From Bradyrhizobium forestalis (GTDB lineage: Bacteria; Pseudomonadota; Alphaproteobacteria; Rhizobiales; Xanthobacteraceae), in the NCBI RefSeq assembly GCF_002795245.1, contig NZ_PGVG01000001.1, forward strand, positions 62,001 to 126,000: a stretch of 64,000 bases of DNA. Direction: 5' to 3'. The position numbers were made by a program, and so were the translations under genes. Within the stretch, counting starts at the first letter, position 1. Each line of letters starts with the position of its first letter. Below, in pieces: positions 8,655-16,906 of this stretch. The notes beneath the pieces are model-generated. The model saw nothing but the letters and a program-made list of their open reading frames with translations. It did not search any database and had not been told where the DNA came from.

Positions 8655-9644
8655 ATGAGACGACGCGAGTTCATGGGGTTGATCGGCGGCGCGGCAGCGA
8701 TGTGGCCGCTCGGCGCGCGTGCGCAACAACCGGCAAGGCGGGTCTACAGGGTAGGTTATCTCGCGAGCGCGTCGCGGGAGCAAACACTTCGTAATGTTAG
8801 AGCCTTCGAAGCCGGCCTGCGGAGCCTTGGCTATCGCGTCGGCGAGAATGTCGTCATCGAGTACCGTTTTGCCGACGGAGACATGGGGCGGCTGGCGGCG
8901 CTTGCCACAGAGGTAGCCGGGCTCGGCGTGGACGTTATCGTTTCCGGAACCAATGCGACCACGGTTGCGGCCATGAAGGCGACCCGGACGATCCCGATCG
9001 TGATGGCCAACAGTGCCGAGCCAGTCAGTGCAGGACTTGTCGCCAGTCTCGCGCGCCCGGGTGGCAATGTCACCGGGTTCAGCTCGGAGCCCGGCGATGA
9101 GATCAACGGCAAGCGGCTCGAATTTCTGAAGGACACTCTGCCTAACCTCTCGCGTGTGGGCATCCTGTGGAATCCGGATTTTGTGCCCAATCAGGACCGA
9201 CTGACGTCGCTGTGGGAAGCTGCCAAAACACTGGGGTTGACGCTTGTCCCGGCCGAAGCGCGCGGCCCGGACATACTTGAACAAGCGTTCGCGACAATGG
9301 AGAGTGAGCGCGCGCAGGTGCTCGTCGTGCTGAGCGATGGAGTGCTGTTCAACCATCGCGGCCTGATTGGCGCCATGGCCGTCCGAAATCGGCTGCCTGC
9401 AATCTCTGCTGTGAGAGAGTACGCGGAAGCAGGCTTCCTCTTGAGCTACGGCACTGACTTGCCAGATCAGTTTCGCCGGTCTGCGACCCTTGTCGACAAG
9501 ATTTTCAAGGGTACGAAACCTGGCGACCTGCCGGTCGAACGGCCGACCAAGTACGAACTTGTTATAAACCTCCGGACCGCCAAAGCCCTCGGCATCAACA
9601 TGCCGCCGACCCTTCTGACGCGGGCCGACGTAGTGATCGAGTAG
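8655..9644 (+). CDS. ABC transporter substrate-binding protein (TrpX/YtrF-like)
   Basis: The chosen start gives a 329-residue precursor beginning MRRREFMGLIGGAAAMWPLG, then ARAQQ. This is a Tat-like signal peptide (RRREFM) with an Ala-x-Ala cleavage site. An upstream in-frame ATG at 8556 would bury the signal, so it is rejected. The mature part is of the ABC_sub_bind type (PF04392), with two Rossmann-like lobes; VDVIVSGTNATTVAAMKAT and RPGGNVTGFSSE are typical. No permease or ATPase is adjacent, so it is an orphan binding protein of a family heavily expanded in Bradyrhizobium. The ligand is unknown. Confidence 0.88.
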   Translation: MRRREFMGLIGGAAAMWPLGARAQQPARRVYRVGYLASASREQTLRNVRAFEAGLRSLGYRVGENVVIEYRFADGDMGRLAALATEVAGLGVDVIVSGTNATTVAAMKATRTIPIVMANSAEPVSAGLVASLARPGGNVTGFSSEPGDEINGKRLEFLKDTLPNLSRVGILWNPDFVPNQDRLTSLWEAAKTLGLTLVPAEARGPDILEQAFATMESERAQVLVVLSDGVLFNHRGLIGAMAVRNRLPAISAVREYAEAGFLLSYGTDLPDQFRRSATLVDKIFKGTKPGDLPVERPTKYELVINLRTAKALGINMPPTLLTRADVVIE

Positions 9645-9741
9645 GCACCCTGACGTTGCCTATCGGCCCAAGGCCGAACAACGTTCAATCCATCGTCATG
9701 TCGCCTGTCGGGGGCGAACCGGACACCGAGCCGCACCCGCC

Positions 9742-9766
9742 TTGACCGCCGCTTGTGACCCGTCGC
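9742..9766. repeat. Partial copy of the repeat at 8520-8554
   Basis: The string TTGACCGCCGCTTGTGACCC corresponds to 8520-8539 with one mismatch. It breaks off where the isomerase fragment begins at 9767, marking a recombination junction. Confidence 0.55.
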
Positions 9767-10035
9767 GGCATGCTCGGCGTCGCGCTCGACGTCTATCACA
9801 TCTGGTGGGATCCGGAGCTGATGGACCAGATCGCGCGCGCTGGCAAGGACCGTCTGCTCGCCTTCCACGTCTGTGACTGGCTGGTGCCGACCAAGGACAT
9901 TCGGTGCGCACCGCCGTCGAGGCGCAGGGCTATGCCGGTTATTCCGAGATCGAGATCTTCGCCAACGATTGGTGGGGCAGATCGATGGACGAGGTGCCGC
10001 GCACCTGCATCGCGCGGCACAGGACGGTGGTGTAG
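9767..10035 (+). pseudogene. Decayed 3' copy of the sugar isomerase gene
   Basis: Bases from 9767 match 2958 onward, with about ten differences in the first 134 bases. They encode GMLGVALDVYHIWWDPELMD and continue to CDWLVPTKDI. A 46-base deletion relative to the intact gene then shifts the frame. The rest (SVRTAVEAQGYAGYSEIEIF and following) continues in another frame to the same terminal HRTVV and TAG stop at 10033-10035. There is no 5' two-thirds. The fragment cannot make a functional barrel. It lies 17 bases from the stop of the LTXXQ gene. Confidence 0.85.
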
Positions 10036-10052
10036 GTTCACGCGCGTTGGCC

Positions 10053-12056
10053 TCAAGGGCTTGCAACCTGTTGCAGCGTGTTGAAGCGCGCCTTCTGCTC
10101 GCTGCTCAGCGTGGCATAGAACTCGTCGAGCGCAGGTTCGACCAGCTTGGCGGCCGTCAGCATGGCCTCGAGCCGGTGCTGCATCGCCTCCAGCCGTCCG
10201 ACCGGCGTCAGCGGCGCATCGTTGGGACAGGCCGCCTGCAGGCCCTCAACGCCCTTCGTCGTCGCTTCGCTGAGGCGGTCGAGCGCCTCCTTCTGCCTGC
10301 CGGCGGGGTGGAGCACAGCCTCGATCCTCTGGATCGGCAACTGGGTCAGGCTGGACTTGGGATCGCCGCAGCCCTCGGCACTGGCCTCCTGCTGCTGCTG
10401 CGAGCGCTCGCCGACATTTGGGCCAAGCGCGTTGAAGCGGGCCTGCTGTTCGTCACTCAGCGAGTTGTAGAAATTCTCCAGGGCCGGTCGCACGATCTTG
10501 ACGGCCTCCAGCGTTGCGCTGATGCGATTCATCATCGCCCGCAAGCGGCCAGGCGGAGTCATTGCGTAAGTCTCCGCGCAGGAGTCCTTGAACACGGCGG
10601 CAGCATTGGCCGCCGCGGTCTTCAGCTCGTCGAGCAGTGCGCGTTGCTCCGGCGTCGGTCGCACCGCCCGCGCGATATCGTCAAGCGGCCAGGCGGTCAC
10701 GCCCTTGTCCGGTGTGCCGCACAATTGCTGTAGCGTTTGCGGGCTGACGCTGGCGCGCGAGCGCGCGCGGTAGCCGCCGCCGGCTTGCGGATAGTCGGAG
10801 GGGTTGATGCTGGCATAGGCGGAATAGGGGCCGTCACCGCCCCAGAACACGGTGTCGACGAAGTCGTCATAGGCGTACGCCCAATAGCCGGGCTCGTAAG
10901 CATAGGACCAGAACGTGTAGTCAAAGATGTCGGAATAGGCGTACGGCCAGAACACCGGCCCGAGCCACGCCACGAACACAGCGGGATGGCGGTGACGCCA
11001 CGCCTGCCGCGGAGCCCAGCCGCTCTGGCGCGTGGTGAGCGCTGCCTGGACTTGCGCAGGGGCCTGCTCGCGGAAGCGCTCGGCAAACCGCCCGCGCTGG
11101 GCAGCCTGCGCGGCGGCCGCAATCGCCGGCGCCCGCACGGCCGGAGCTTGTAGTCCAAGCCGCTGTTGACGCGCCAGATCGCTTTGCTGCGCGCGCTGTT
11201 CGCGCTCAAGCAAGCGGTTCTGCGTCTGGAGCGTCCGTTGCTGCTCGCGCAACGCCCGCGCGCCTTCCGGTCTCTGCGCCTGGAGTTGCTGCACGCGCTG
11301 CTGCAGGCGATCGATGCGGGTCTGGCGCTCCGTCGTCTGGCGCGACAGCATCTCGCGCTGCCGCTGCTCGACCTGCTGCGAGCGCTGTTGGACACGTTGC
11401 TCGCGCTCAAGCAGGCGGCTCTGCGACTGCAGCAACCGCTGCTGCTGGTGTTGCGCCCTTGCGCCTTCCGGCTTCTGCGATTGCAATTGCTGCACGCGCT
11501 GCTGCAAGCGGTCGATGCGGTCTTGGCGTTCCGCGGATTGGCGCGAAAGCGTCTCGCGCGGCGGTCCCGCTCGCTCGCTCACGGCCGGCGGTGCGCTTGG
11601 CCGCGAGGGCGCGGCGATGTGCGGCGTCGGCCGCGGTGCCATGGCCGGACGTTGCGGCGCTGCCGGCGTCCGATGGAATTCAGGCCGCGGCGCCGCTACG
11701 TGCGGGGCTGCTCGCGGCGGCGCAGCGAAATGCGGGGCCGGGCGCGGTGGCGGTGCGGCGATGCGCGGCGCAGGATGTGGCGCCATGGCCGGTCGCTGCG
11801 GCATGGCTGGGGGAGGGAAGGCCGGCGCGGCGGGACGCGCCATGGCTGGCGGCGCGGCCGGACGGGCCATGGCCGGTGGTGCTGCCGGACGGGCCATGGC
11901 AGGTGGTGCCGCGGGCCGAGCTGTCGGCGCTGCGACCGGCCCCGGTGGTCCACCTCTGCCGTGTCCCGGGGGGCCCTGGGCGAACGCGCCGACGTTCGCC
12001 GTCAGCATCGAGACACTAACCAAAAAAGCCGTAAGGCAAACGCCACGCGGAAGCAT
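10053..12056 (-). CDS. Large periplasmic protein with two LTXXQ (Spy/CpxP-like) modules
   Basis: The 667-residue precursor starts at MLPRGVCLTAFLVSVSML; GGGAG eight bases upstream favours this ATG over 12062. A signal peptide (cut after AFAQ) is followed by a Pro/Ala-rich stretch with three RPAAPPAMA repeats. Next comes a Gln/Arg-rich coiled coil with a duplicated unit (DRIDRLQQRVQQLQ and TRIDRLQQRVQQLQ). A Tyr/Trp-rich segment (PYAYSDIFDYTFWSYAY) follows. Two C-terminal LTXXQ modules contain LSDEQQARFNAL and LSSEQKARFNTL. Spy/CpxP relatives are periplasmic chaperones or envelope-stress sensors of about 150 residues, so this is an enlarged version. Its 3' end is duplicated at 6327-6438. Function beyond envelope association is inferred. 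Confidence 0.8.
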   Translation of the reverse strand: MLPRGVCLTAFLVSVSMLTANVGAFAQGPPGHGRGGPPGPVAAPTARPAAPPAMARPAAPPAMARPAAPPAMARPAAPAFPPPAMPQRPAMAPHPAPRIAAPPPRPAPHFAAPPRAAPHVAAPRPEFHRTPAAPQRPAMAPRPTPHIAAPSRPSAPPAVSERAGPPRETLSRQSAERQDRIDRLQQRVQQLQSQKPEGARAQHQQQRLLQSQSRLLEREQRVQQRSQQVEQRQREMLSRQTTERQTRIDRLQQRVQQLQAQRPEGARALREQQRTLQTQNRLLEREQRAQQSDLARQQRLGLQAPAVRAPAIAAAAQAAQRGRFAERFREQAPAQVQAALTTRQSGWAPRQAWRHRHPAVFVAWLGPVFWPYAYSDIFDYTFWSYAYEPGYWAYAYDDFVDTVFWGGDGPYSAYASINPSDYPQAGGGYRARSRASVSPQTLQQLCGTPDKGVTAWPLDDIARAVRPTPEQRALLDELKTAAANAAAVFKDSCAETYAMTPPGRLRAMMNRISATLEAVKIVRPALENFYNSLSDEQQARFNALGPNVGERSQQQQEASAEGCGDPKSSLTQLPIQRIEAVLHPAGRQKEALDRLSEATTKGVEGLQAACPNDAPLTPVGRLEAMQHRLEAMLTAAKLVEPALDEFYATLSSEQKARFNTLQQVASP
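11833..11913 (-). repeat. Three tandem 27-bp units within the LTXXQ gene
   Basis: Units at 11833-11859, 11860-11886 and 11887-11913 each encode RPAAPPAMA in the Pro/Ala-rich linker. They differ at a few positions. The repeat is in frame, so unit number can change without disrupting the gene. Confidence 0.85.
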
Positions 12057-12161
12057 GATCATAGCTCCCAGCTCGTAATCGCCCACGAATGTCAACGCAG
12101 AGCCGGCGGAATCGTTCGTTGTCGGCCGCGGCCGGCATGCGATCTTCCGACGCAGGCAGCC

Positions 12162-13376
12162 TCAAGAGAAGTCCTGCGTCAGGGTGGTGGCGAGCCGCTC
12201 CAGCGCCCAGTCGACCTGGTCGCTGGTGATCACCAGCGGCGGGGCGATGCGGATGGTTTGCTCATGGGTATCCTTGGCGAGGATGCCCTTGCCCTGAAGC
12301 GCCTCGCAGTAGCGGCGGGCGCGGCCCGCCTCGGGATGCAGCTCGACCGCCAGCATCAGGCCGCGCCCGCGCACCTCGCGGATCGTGTTGGCGCGAATGT
12401 CTTTCAAGCCTTGCAGAAAGCGCGCGCCCTGCAGGGCCGCGTTCTCGATCATGCCTTCCTCGACCAGCACGCGCAACGCCGCACGCGCCACCGCGCAGGC
12501 AAGCGGGTTGCCGCCGAAGGTTGAACCATGCTGCCCGGGCCTCAAGGTCCCGAGTACGTCGTTGTTCGAGAGCACGGCCGACACTGGATAGAAGCCGCCG
12601 GACAGGGCCTTGCCGAGCAGCGTTACGTCCGCCTCGATACCCTCGTGCTGTTCGGCGAGCAGCTTGCCGGTGCGGCCGAGCCCGGTCTGGATCTCGTCGA
12701 GCACCAGCATCACGTTGCTCGCGGTGCAGAGCTCGCGCACTTTCGTGAAATAGCCAGCCGGAGGAATGATGACACCGGCTTCGCCCTGGATCGGCTCGAC
12801 CAGGAAGGCGACCGTATTTGGGGTGATTGCCTCCTCCAGCGCCGCGGCGTCGCCGAACGGGATGATCTTGAAGCCCGGCGCGAACGGCCCGAAATGGGCG
12901 CGGGTCTCGGGGTCGGTTGAAAAGCCGACAATGGCCAGCGTGCGCCCGTGAAAATTGTTGGCGCAGACGATGATCTCGGCCTGGCCGTCCGGCACGCCCT
13001 TCACCTCATAGCCCCATTTGCGCACCGACTTGATCGCGCTTTCGACCGCCTCCGCGCCGCTGTTCATCGGTAGCACCTTGTGGGAACCGGTGAGCGAGGC
13101 GATCTCCTCGTAGAACAAGGCGAGCTGGTCGTTGTGGAAGGCCCGCGAGGTGAGCGTCAGCCTGTGCGCCTGTTCGACCATCGCCGCCAGGATCTTGGGG
13201 TGGCAGTGGCCCTGGCTGACCGCCGAATAGGCCGAGAGGCAATCGAGATAGCGGTTGCCTTCGGTATCCCAGACCCAGACACCTTCGCCGCGCGACAGGA
13301 CGACCCCGATCGGCTCGTAGTTACGGGCGCCAAAGCGTGCTTCCGTTGCGATGAAATCAATGACCGACGCGCTCAT
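12162..13376 (-). CDS. rocD: Ornithine--oxo-acid aminotransferase
   Basis: The 404-residue protein matches the PLP-dependent ornithine aminotransferase family along its length. The Schiff-base lysine is Lys256 in [18 protein letters not shown]. The PLP-binding [15 protein letters not shown] segment lies around 224-238, and MNSGAEAVE binds the phosphate. It converts ornithine and 2-oxoglutarate to glutamate semialdehyde and glutamate in arginine/ornithine catabolism. [19 protein letters not shown] near the N-terminus distinguishes it from acetylornithine aminotransferase. It is a single-gene unit on this strand; no arginase or ornithine cyclodeaminase is adjacent. Confidence 0.93.
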   Translation of the reverse strand: MSASVIDFIATEARFGARNYEPIGVVLSRGEGVWVWDTEGNRYLDCLSAYSAVSQGHCHPKILAAMVEQAHRLTLTSRAFHNDQLALFYEEIASLTGSHKVLPMNSGAEAVESAIKSVRKWGYEVKGVPDGQAEIIVCANNFHGRTLAIVGFSTDPETRAHFGPFAPGFKIIPFGDAAALEEAITPNTVAFLVEPIQGEAGVIIPPAGYFTKVRELCTASNVMLVLDEIQTGLGRTGKLLAEQHEGIEADVTLLGKALSGGFYPVSAVLSNNDVLGTLRPGQHGSTFGGNPLACAVARAALRVLVEEGMIENAALQGARFLQGLKDIRANTIREVRGRGLMLAVELHPEAGRARRYCEALQGKGILAKDTHEQTIRIAPPLVITSDQVDWALERLATTLTQDFS

Positions 13377-13560
13377 CTGTCGTCACTCCATTGCGGCGCG
13401 CGGGGGCGTCGACCGACTGCCCCGGCGGCCTTCAGCTTGATTTGGGGATCAGCAAGCCGTCTTGGAAGCCTTCATGCGCCGATGGCGTGGCGCGGCCCGA
13501 TTTGCCTGAAACGTCAGAAGGTTCTGCGTATCCACAAGGTGTCGTTCGTCGCCCCGGCCT

Positions 13561-13593
13561 CTACTGTGCATGGGGTTGTTTTCGACATTTTTG
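13561..13593. repeat. Dispersed 33-bp repeat, copy 2
   Basis: This copy differs from 5504-5536 at one base and has the same orientation. It lies between rocD and the P450 gene, 11 bases from the P450 stop codon. Confidence 0.75.
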
Positions 13594-13603
13594 CTTTCGG
13601 TCC

Positions 13604-14824
13604 TCAGCCGATCGCACAGGGCACGCTCAAAAACCCGCGAAACCGGACCCGTCCGCCCCGCACCAGCTGGCCGCCGACGGCATAGTCCGGGAAGCGCGCC
13701 AGGAAACGTGAGATCGCAATCGCCCCTTCCAGCCGCGCCAGCGCCATGCCGGCGCATTGATGCGCGCCGGTGGCGAAGGCGAGATGCCGGTTCGGCGTCC
13801 GCGCGATGTCGAAGCGTTCGGGGTCCGGAAACTGCGCGGGGTCGCGGTTGGCCGCGCCAATGCACAGCGTCACCGACGTGCCGGCCTCGAGCATGACGCC
13901 GCCGAGCTCGACCCGTTCCGTGGTCATGCGGTTGCCGAGCTGGTTGGAGCTCTCGTAGCGCAGCATCTCCTCGACCGCGGTCTTGATCAGGTCGGGGTTG
14001 TCGATCAGGCGCTGCTTCTGGTCGGGATGACGGTCCAGCGCGACGAGGCCGTTGCCGATCAGGTTGGTCGTGGTCTCGTGGCCGGCATTGAGCAGGAAGA
14101 TGCAATTGTGCAGCAGCTCCTTCTCGGTCAGCCGCTCGCCGTTCTCCTCGCCTTGAATGAGACGCGTCAGCACGTCGCGCTCGGGATTGCCGGGCTTGGC
14201 GCGCCGGCGCGCGACCAGCGTTTCGAGATAGGCGAGGAAGTCCGTCACCGCCTTGTTGCCGCGCGCGGCCGCTTCGGGCGACACCACGGGTTCGAGGGCG
14301 CCGAGGATCGCCAGCGACCAGTCGCGCAGCGGTCCGCGTTCGTCGTGGGGCACGTCGAGCAGATTGCCGATGACTTCGATGGGGATGGAAGCGGCAAAGT
14401 CCTCGATCAGCTCGCAACGGCCCTTGGCGGCGATGGCGTCGAGCAGGCCGTCGACAAGCTTGATGAGATCGCTCTCCATCCCGGCGATCGCGCGCGGCGA
14501 CAGCGCGCCCATGATCAGGCGGCGCACGCGGGTGTGGGAGGGCGGGTCGTTGAAGACGAGGCTGGTGGTGTGGTGCTCGTAGAGCGGGGTGTCGCCGTAT
14601 TTCGGCGCGAACTCGCGCTTCTTGTCCGAGCTGAAGGATTTTGTGTTCTTGTAGGTGGTGACGAGATCGTCATAGCGGGTCAGGAACACGGTGCCGTTCG
14701 GCAGGCGCTTGACCGGCTCGTTCTCCCGCAGCGCACGATAAGTCGGATAGGGGTTGTCGTAGAATTCAGGCGTCAGCTTCTCGAGATCGAAGCTAGCCGC
14801 CAGCGCCTTCGCATCTGCGTTCAT
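13604..14824 (-). CDS. Cytochrome P450 (bacterial class I)
   Basis: The 406-residue monooxygenase has all core P450 motifs: AGHETT in the I helix (247-252), ExxR (Glu286/Arg289) and the haem-binding loop FATGAHQCAGMALAR with Cys357 as thiolate ligand. Length and sequence fit soluble bacterial P450s that need separate ferredoxin and reductase partners, and neither is encoded nearby. It is transcribed divergently from the thiamine-diphosphate decarboxylase pair, with about 105 bases between the starts, which allows shared control. Substrate unknown. Confidence 0.93.
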   Translation of the reverse strand: MNADAKALAASFDLEKLTPEFYDNPYPTYRALRENEPVKRLPNGTVFLTRYDDLVTTYKNTKSFSSDKKREFAPKYGDTPLYEHHTTSLVFNDPPSHTRVRRLIMGALSPRAIAGMESDLIKLVDGLLDAIAAKGRCELIEDFAASIPIEVIGNLLDVPHDERGPLRDWSLAILGALEPVVSPEAAARGNKAVTDFLAYLETLVARRRAKPGNPERDVLTRLIQGEENGERLTEKELLHNCIFLLNAGHETTTNLIGNGLVALDRHPDQKQRLIDNPDLIKTAVEEMLRYESSNQLGNRMTTERVELGGVMLEAGTSVTLCIGAANRDPAQFPDPERFDIARTPNRHLAFATGAHQCAGMALARLEGAIAISRFLARFPDYAVGGQLVRGGRVRFRGFLSVPCAIG

Positions 14825-14929
14825 CCCGTTATACTCGCCGGTTAAAGCCGTTATGCCGTTTTTGTTGTTCTGGTCGACGTGTGCATGCGTCTACAGTCCT
14901 TGCACCTTGCTAGCCGACCGGACAGGAAA

Positions 14930-15472
14930 ATGCACGCACGCGCTGATGCTGCCGACACGGTGCCGAACTGGCCCGACGATATTTTCACGACCCTGCAACG
15001 CTTCGACGTGCGGCAGGTGCCTTACGTGCCTGATGCCGGTCATTCGAGGCTGATCCGGCGCGTGCTGGACTCCTCCACCATGCGCGGCATTGCGCTAACG
15101 ACCGAGGAGGAGGGCGTGGCACTGCTCGCCGGCGCGTGGGCCGGTGGCCAGCGCGGTGTCTTGCTGATGCAGTCGAGTGGCGTCGGCAATTGCATCAACA
15201 TGCTGTCGCTGATCCCGATCCTGCGCTTTCCGTTTCTGACGCTGGTGACCATGCGCGGCGAGTGGGGCGAGTTCAATCCATGGCAGGTGCCGATGGGATC
15301 GACCACGCAAGGCGTGTTCGAGCTCTCCGGCGTCCAGGTGCTGCGCGCCCCGCACGCGGCCGAGGTGCCGGCGGTGCTCGAAGCCGCTGCATCGCAAGCG
15401 TACAACGCGCTCACGCCCACCGCTGTCCTCCTGTCGCAACGCCTGATCGGCGCCAAGGTTTTCACCAAATGA
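14930..15472 (+). CDS. ThDP-dependent decarboxylase, alpha (Pyr-domain) subunit
   Basis: The 180-residue protein corresponds to the N-terminal pyrimidine-binding domain of thiamine-diphosphate enzymes, as a separate subunit. It contains ALTTEEEGVALLAGAWAGGQ, with the Glu that activates the cofactor. The start MHARADAADT is preceded by AGGA; an upstream in-frame ATG at 14879 lacks a good ribosome site. The stop overlaps the beta-subunit start as ATGA, so the two are coupled. Closest known types are sulfopyruvate and phosphonopyruvate decarboxylases (ComD/ComE, Ppd). The substrate is probably a 3-substituted pyruvate. Confidence 0.85.
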   Translation: MHARADAADTVPNWPDDIFTTLQRFDVRQVPYVPDAGHSRLIRRVLDSSTMRGIALTTEEEGVALLAGAWAGGQRGVLLMQSSGVGNCINMLSLIPILRFPFLTLVTMRGEWGEFNPWQVPMGSTTQGVFELSGVQVLRAPHAAEVPAVLEAAASQAYNALTPTAVLLSQRLIGAKVFTK

Positions 15473-16059
15473 GCAAGGCCAATCTCCTCGACCGCCGTCA
15501 GGTGGTCTCCACCCTGCTGGCGAACCGCAAGGACGTGGTCGCGATCGGGGGGCTCGGTGCCTCCACCAACGACATGTGCGCCGCCGGCGACCATGCCCGC
15601 AACTTCTATCTCTGGGGCGGTATGGGCGGCGCCGCGATGATCGGGCTGGGTCTGGCGCTGGCGCAGCCGAAGCTGCCGGTGCTGGTCATCACCGGCGACG
15701 GCGAGATGCTGATGGGCATGGGCAGCCTTGCCACCATCGGTCTGCAGAAGCCGGCCAACCTCTCGATCGCAGTGCTCGACAACGAGGCCTATGGCGAGAC
15801 CGGCGGCCAGACCAGCCATACCTCGGCCGCCGCCGACCTCGTCGGCGTCGCCAAGGCATGTGGCATTGCGGACAGCCGGGCGGTCACGACCATGGCCGAG
15901 GTCGAGGCTTTTGCCAAAGCCGTCCACGACGTCTCGGCCGGGCCGCGCTTTGCCAATGTGAAGATCGACAGCGCCAGCCTGGAGCGGATTCTGCCGACCC
16001 GGGACGGGACTTACATCCTCAACCGGATTCGCGGCGACCTCGGCTTTCAGCCGATCTAG
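15469..16059 (+). CDS. ThDP-dependent decarboxylase, beta (PP-domain) subunit
   Basis: The 196-residue protein is the diphosphate-binding half of the enzyme. The ThDP motif begins at GDGEMLMGMG and ends with LDNEAYGETGGQ, the Gly-Asp-Gly...Asn pattern that binds Mg-diphosphate. NFYLWGGMGGAAMIGLGLAL is typical of the sulfopyruvate/phosphonopyruvate decarboxylase group. The start ATG overlaps the alpha stop by four bases. With the alpha subunit it would form an alpha-beta heterotetramer or larger complex. No C-P or C-S bond enzymes are adjacent, so the natural substrate is open. Confidence 0.87.
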   Translation: MSKANLLDRRQVVSTLLANRKDVVAIGGLGASTNDMCAAGDHARNFYLWGGMGGAAMIGLGLALAQPKLPVLVITGDGEMLMGMGSLATIGLQKPANLSIAVLDNEAYGETGGQTSHTSAAADLVGVAKACGIADSRAVTTMAEVEAFAKAVHDVSAGPRFANVKIDSASLERILPTRDGTYILNRIRGDLGFQPI

Positions 16060-16180
16060 GCGGTCTGCCCCATTCCCGTGTCGCCGAGATCCTGCACGCG
16101 GGCCGTGCGGGTTGGATCAATTTCCACTAAATTCATGCCGCATGCAGGTTGCGGTGCAATATACTGCTTGACTTCTGCGT

Positions 16181-16200
16181 GGGTGAGTGCTTACTCACCC
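16181..16200. promoter_or_regulatory. Palindromic operator in front of the TetR gene
   Basis: GGGTGAGT-GCTT-ACTCACCC is a perfect inverted repeat with 8-base arms and a 4-base centre, ending three bases before the TetR start codon. Its core TGAGTN4ACTCA has the form of TetR/AcrR-family operators. It is therefore the likely autoregulatory site for this TetR-efflux operon. A TTGACT box at 16168-16173 may be the -35. Confidence 0.65.
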
Positions 16201-16203
16201 GCC

Positions 16204-16905
16204 ATGAGCTCATTGCGTATGACGAGCGACCTGAGGCGTCAATTGATCCTCGGTGCCGCAAAGCGCTGCTTTGCCCGACACGGCTATACCGGCACCACGA
16301 CGAAGAGCGTGGCGGCCGCCGCTGCCATTTCCGAAGCGCTGCTGTTCAAGCATTTCCCGTCCAAGGCGGCGCTCTACGCCGAGATCCTCAGCGACGAATG
16401 CGAGGCCGATCCAGCCTTCATGGAGCTGCTCGAGCGCGAGCCATCGACGGCCACGCTGGTCGAATTGATCCGCGGCATGGTCGAACACTTTCTCCAGATC
16501 GCCGACGGGCCCGACCAGGAAGAGGCGCAGCGCCTGCGGCTGATGGCCACGAGCCATTTGGATGATGGCGAATTCGCCCGTTTGCTGTATGCCAAGATCG
16601 AGACGCTGATCGGGGCTGTCTTCGTCGCCTCGCTCGAGCGCGCGATTGCGAGCGGTGACGCGCGGCCCTGCGCTGGCGATCCACTCAACCTGTTCTGGTT
16701 CGCGCATCATTCGGTGATGACGGCTGCGCTGACCAGGCTGCCGGCCACGCCTTGCCTCGCCTACGGCAAGGCTGGCGACCTCGAGCGGCAGCTCTGTGAG
16801 TTTCTCCTGAGGGGTATCGGACTTAACGACGCCGCAATTGCTTCGCATCTGGGCCGCGATCTGGCCGCAGATGCCGGCAAGGCGGCGATTGCAGAAAGTG
16901 CATGA
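16204..16905 (+). CDS. TetR/AcrR family transcriptional regulator
   Basis: The 233-residue protein begins MSSLRMTSDLRRQLILGAAK. An N-terminal helix-turn-helix (TTTKSVAAAAAISEALLFKH, about residues 30-49) is followed by FPSKAALY, as is usual for the family. The all-helical C-terminal part binds an inducer. The start directly follows a perfect palindrome at 16181-16200. The stop is one base from the start of the membrane fusion protein, so regulator and pump form one operon. It is likely a repressor released by a pump substrate. Confidence 0.88.
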   Translation: MSSLRMTSDLRRQLILGAAKRCFARHGYTGTTTKSVAAAAAISEALLFKHFPSKAALYAEILSDECEADPAFMELLEREPSTATLVELIRGMVEHFLQIADGPDQEEAQRLRLMATSHLDDGEFARLLYAKIETLIGAVFVASLERAIASGDARPCAGDPLNLFWFAHHSVMTAALTRLPATPCLAYGKAGDLERQLCEFLLRGIGLNDAAIASHLGRDLAADAGKAAIAESA

Positions 16906-16906
16906 C

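Noticed and set aside
9755-10084. Apparent 109-codon gene over the isomerase fragment
   Set aside because: Only its first part matches the isomerase; the frame then shifts by a 46-base deletion, so it is a pseudogene.
11833-11913. Possible CRISPR or microsatellite array
   Set aside because: The units are contiguous 27-base coding repeats without spacers and lie in frame in the LTXXQ gene.
11166-12524. Long plus-strand open frames over the LTXXQ gene
   Set aside because: Low-complexity Arg/Ala sequence arising from the repeats; the minus-strand frame has a signal peptide and LTXXQ motifs.
16838-16906. Longer start for the membrane fusion protein
   Set aside because: It would overlap the TetR gene and put about 23 charged residues ahead of the membrane anchor; the start at 16907 fits the coupled operon.
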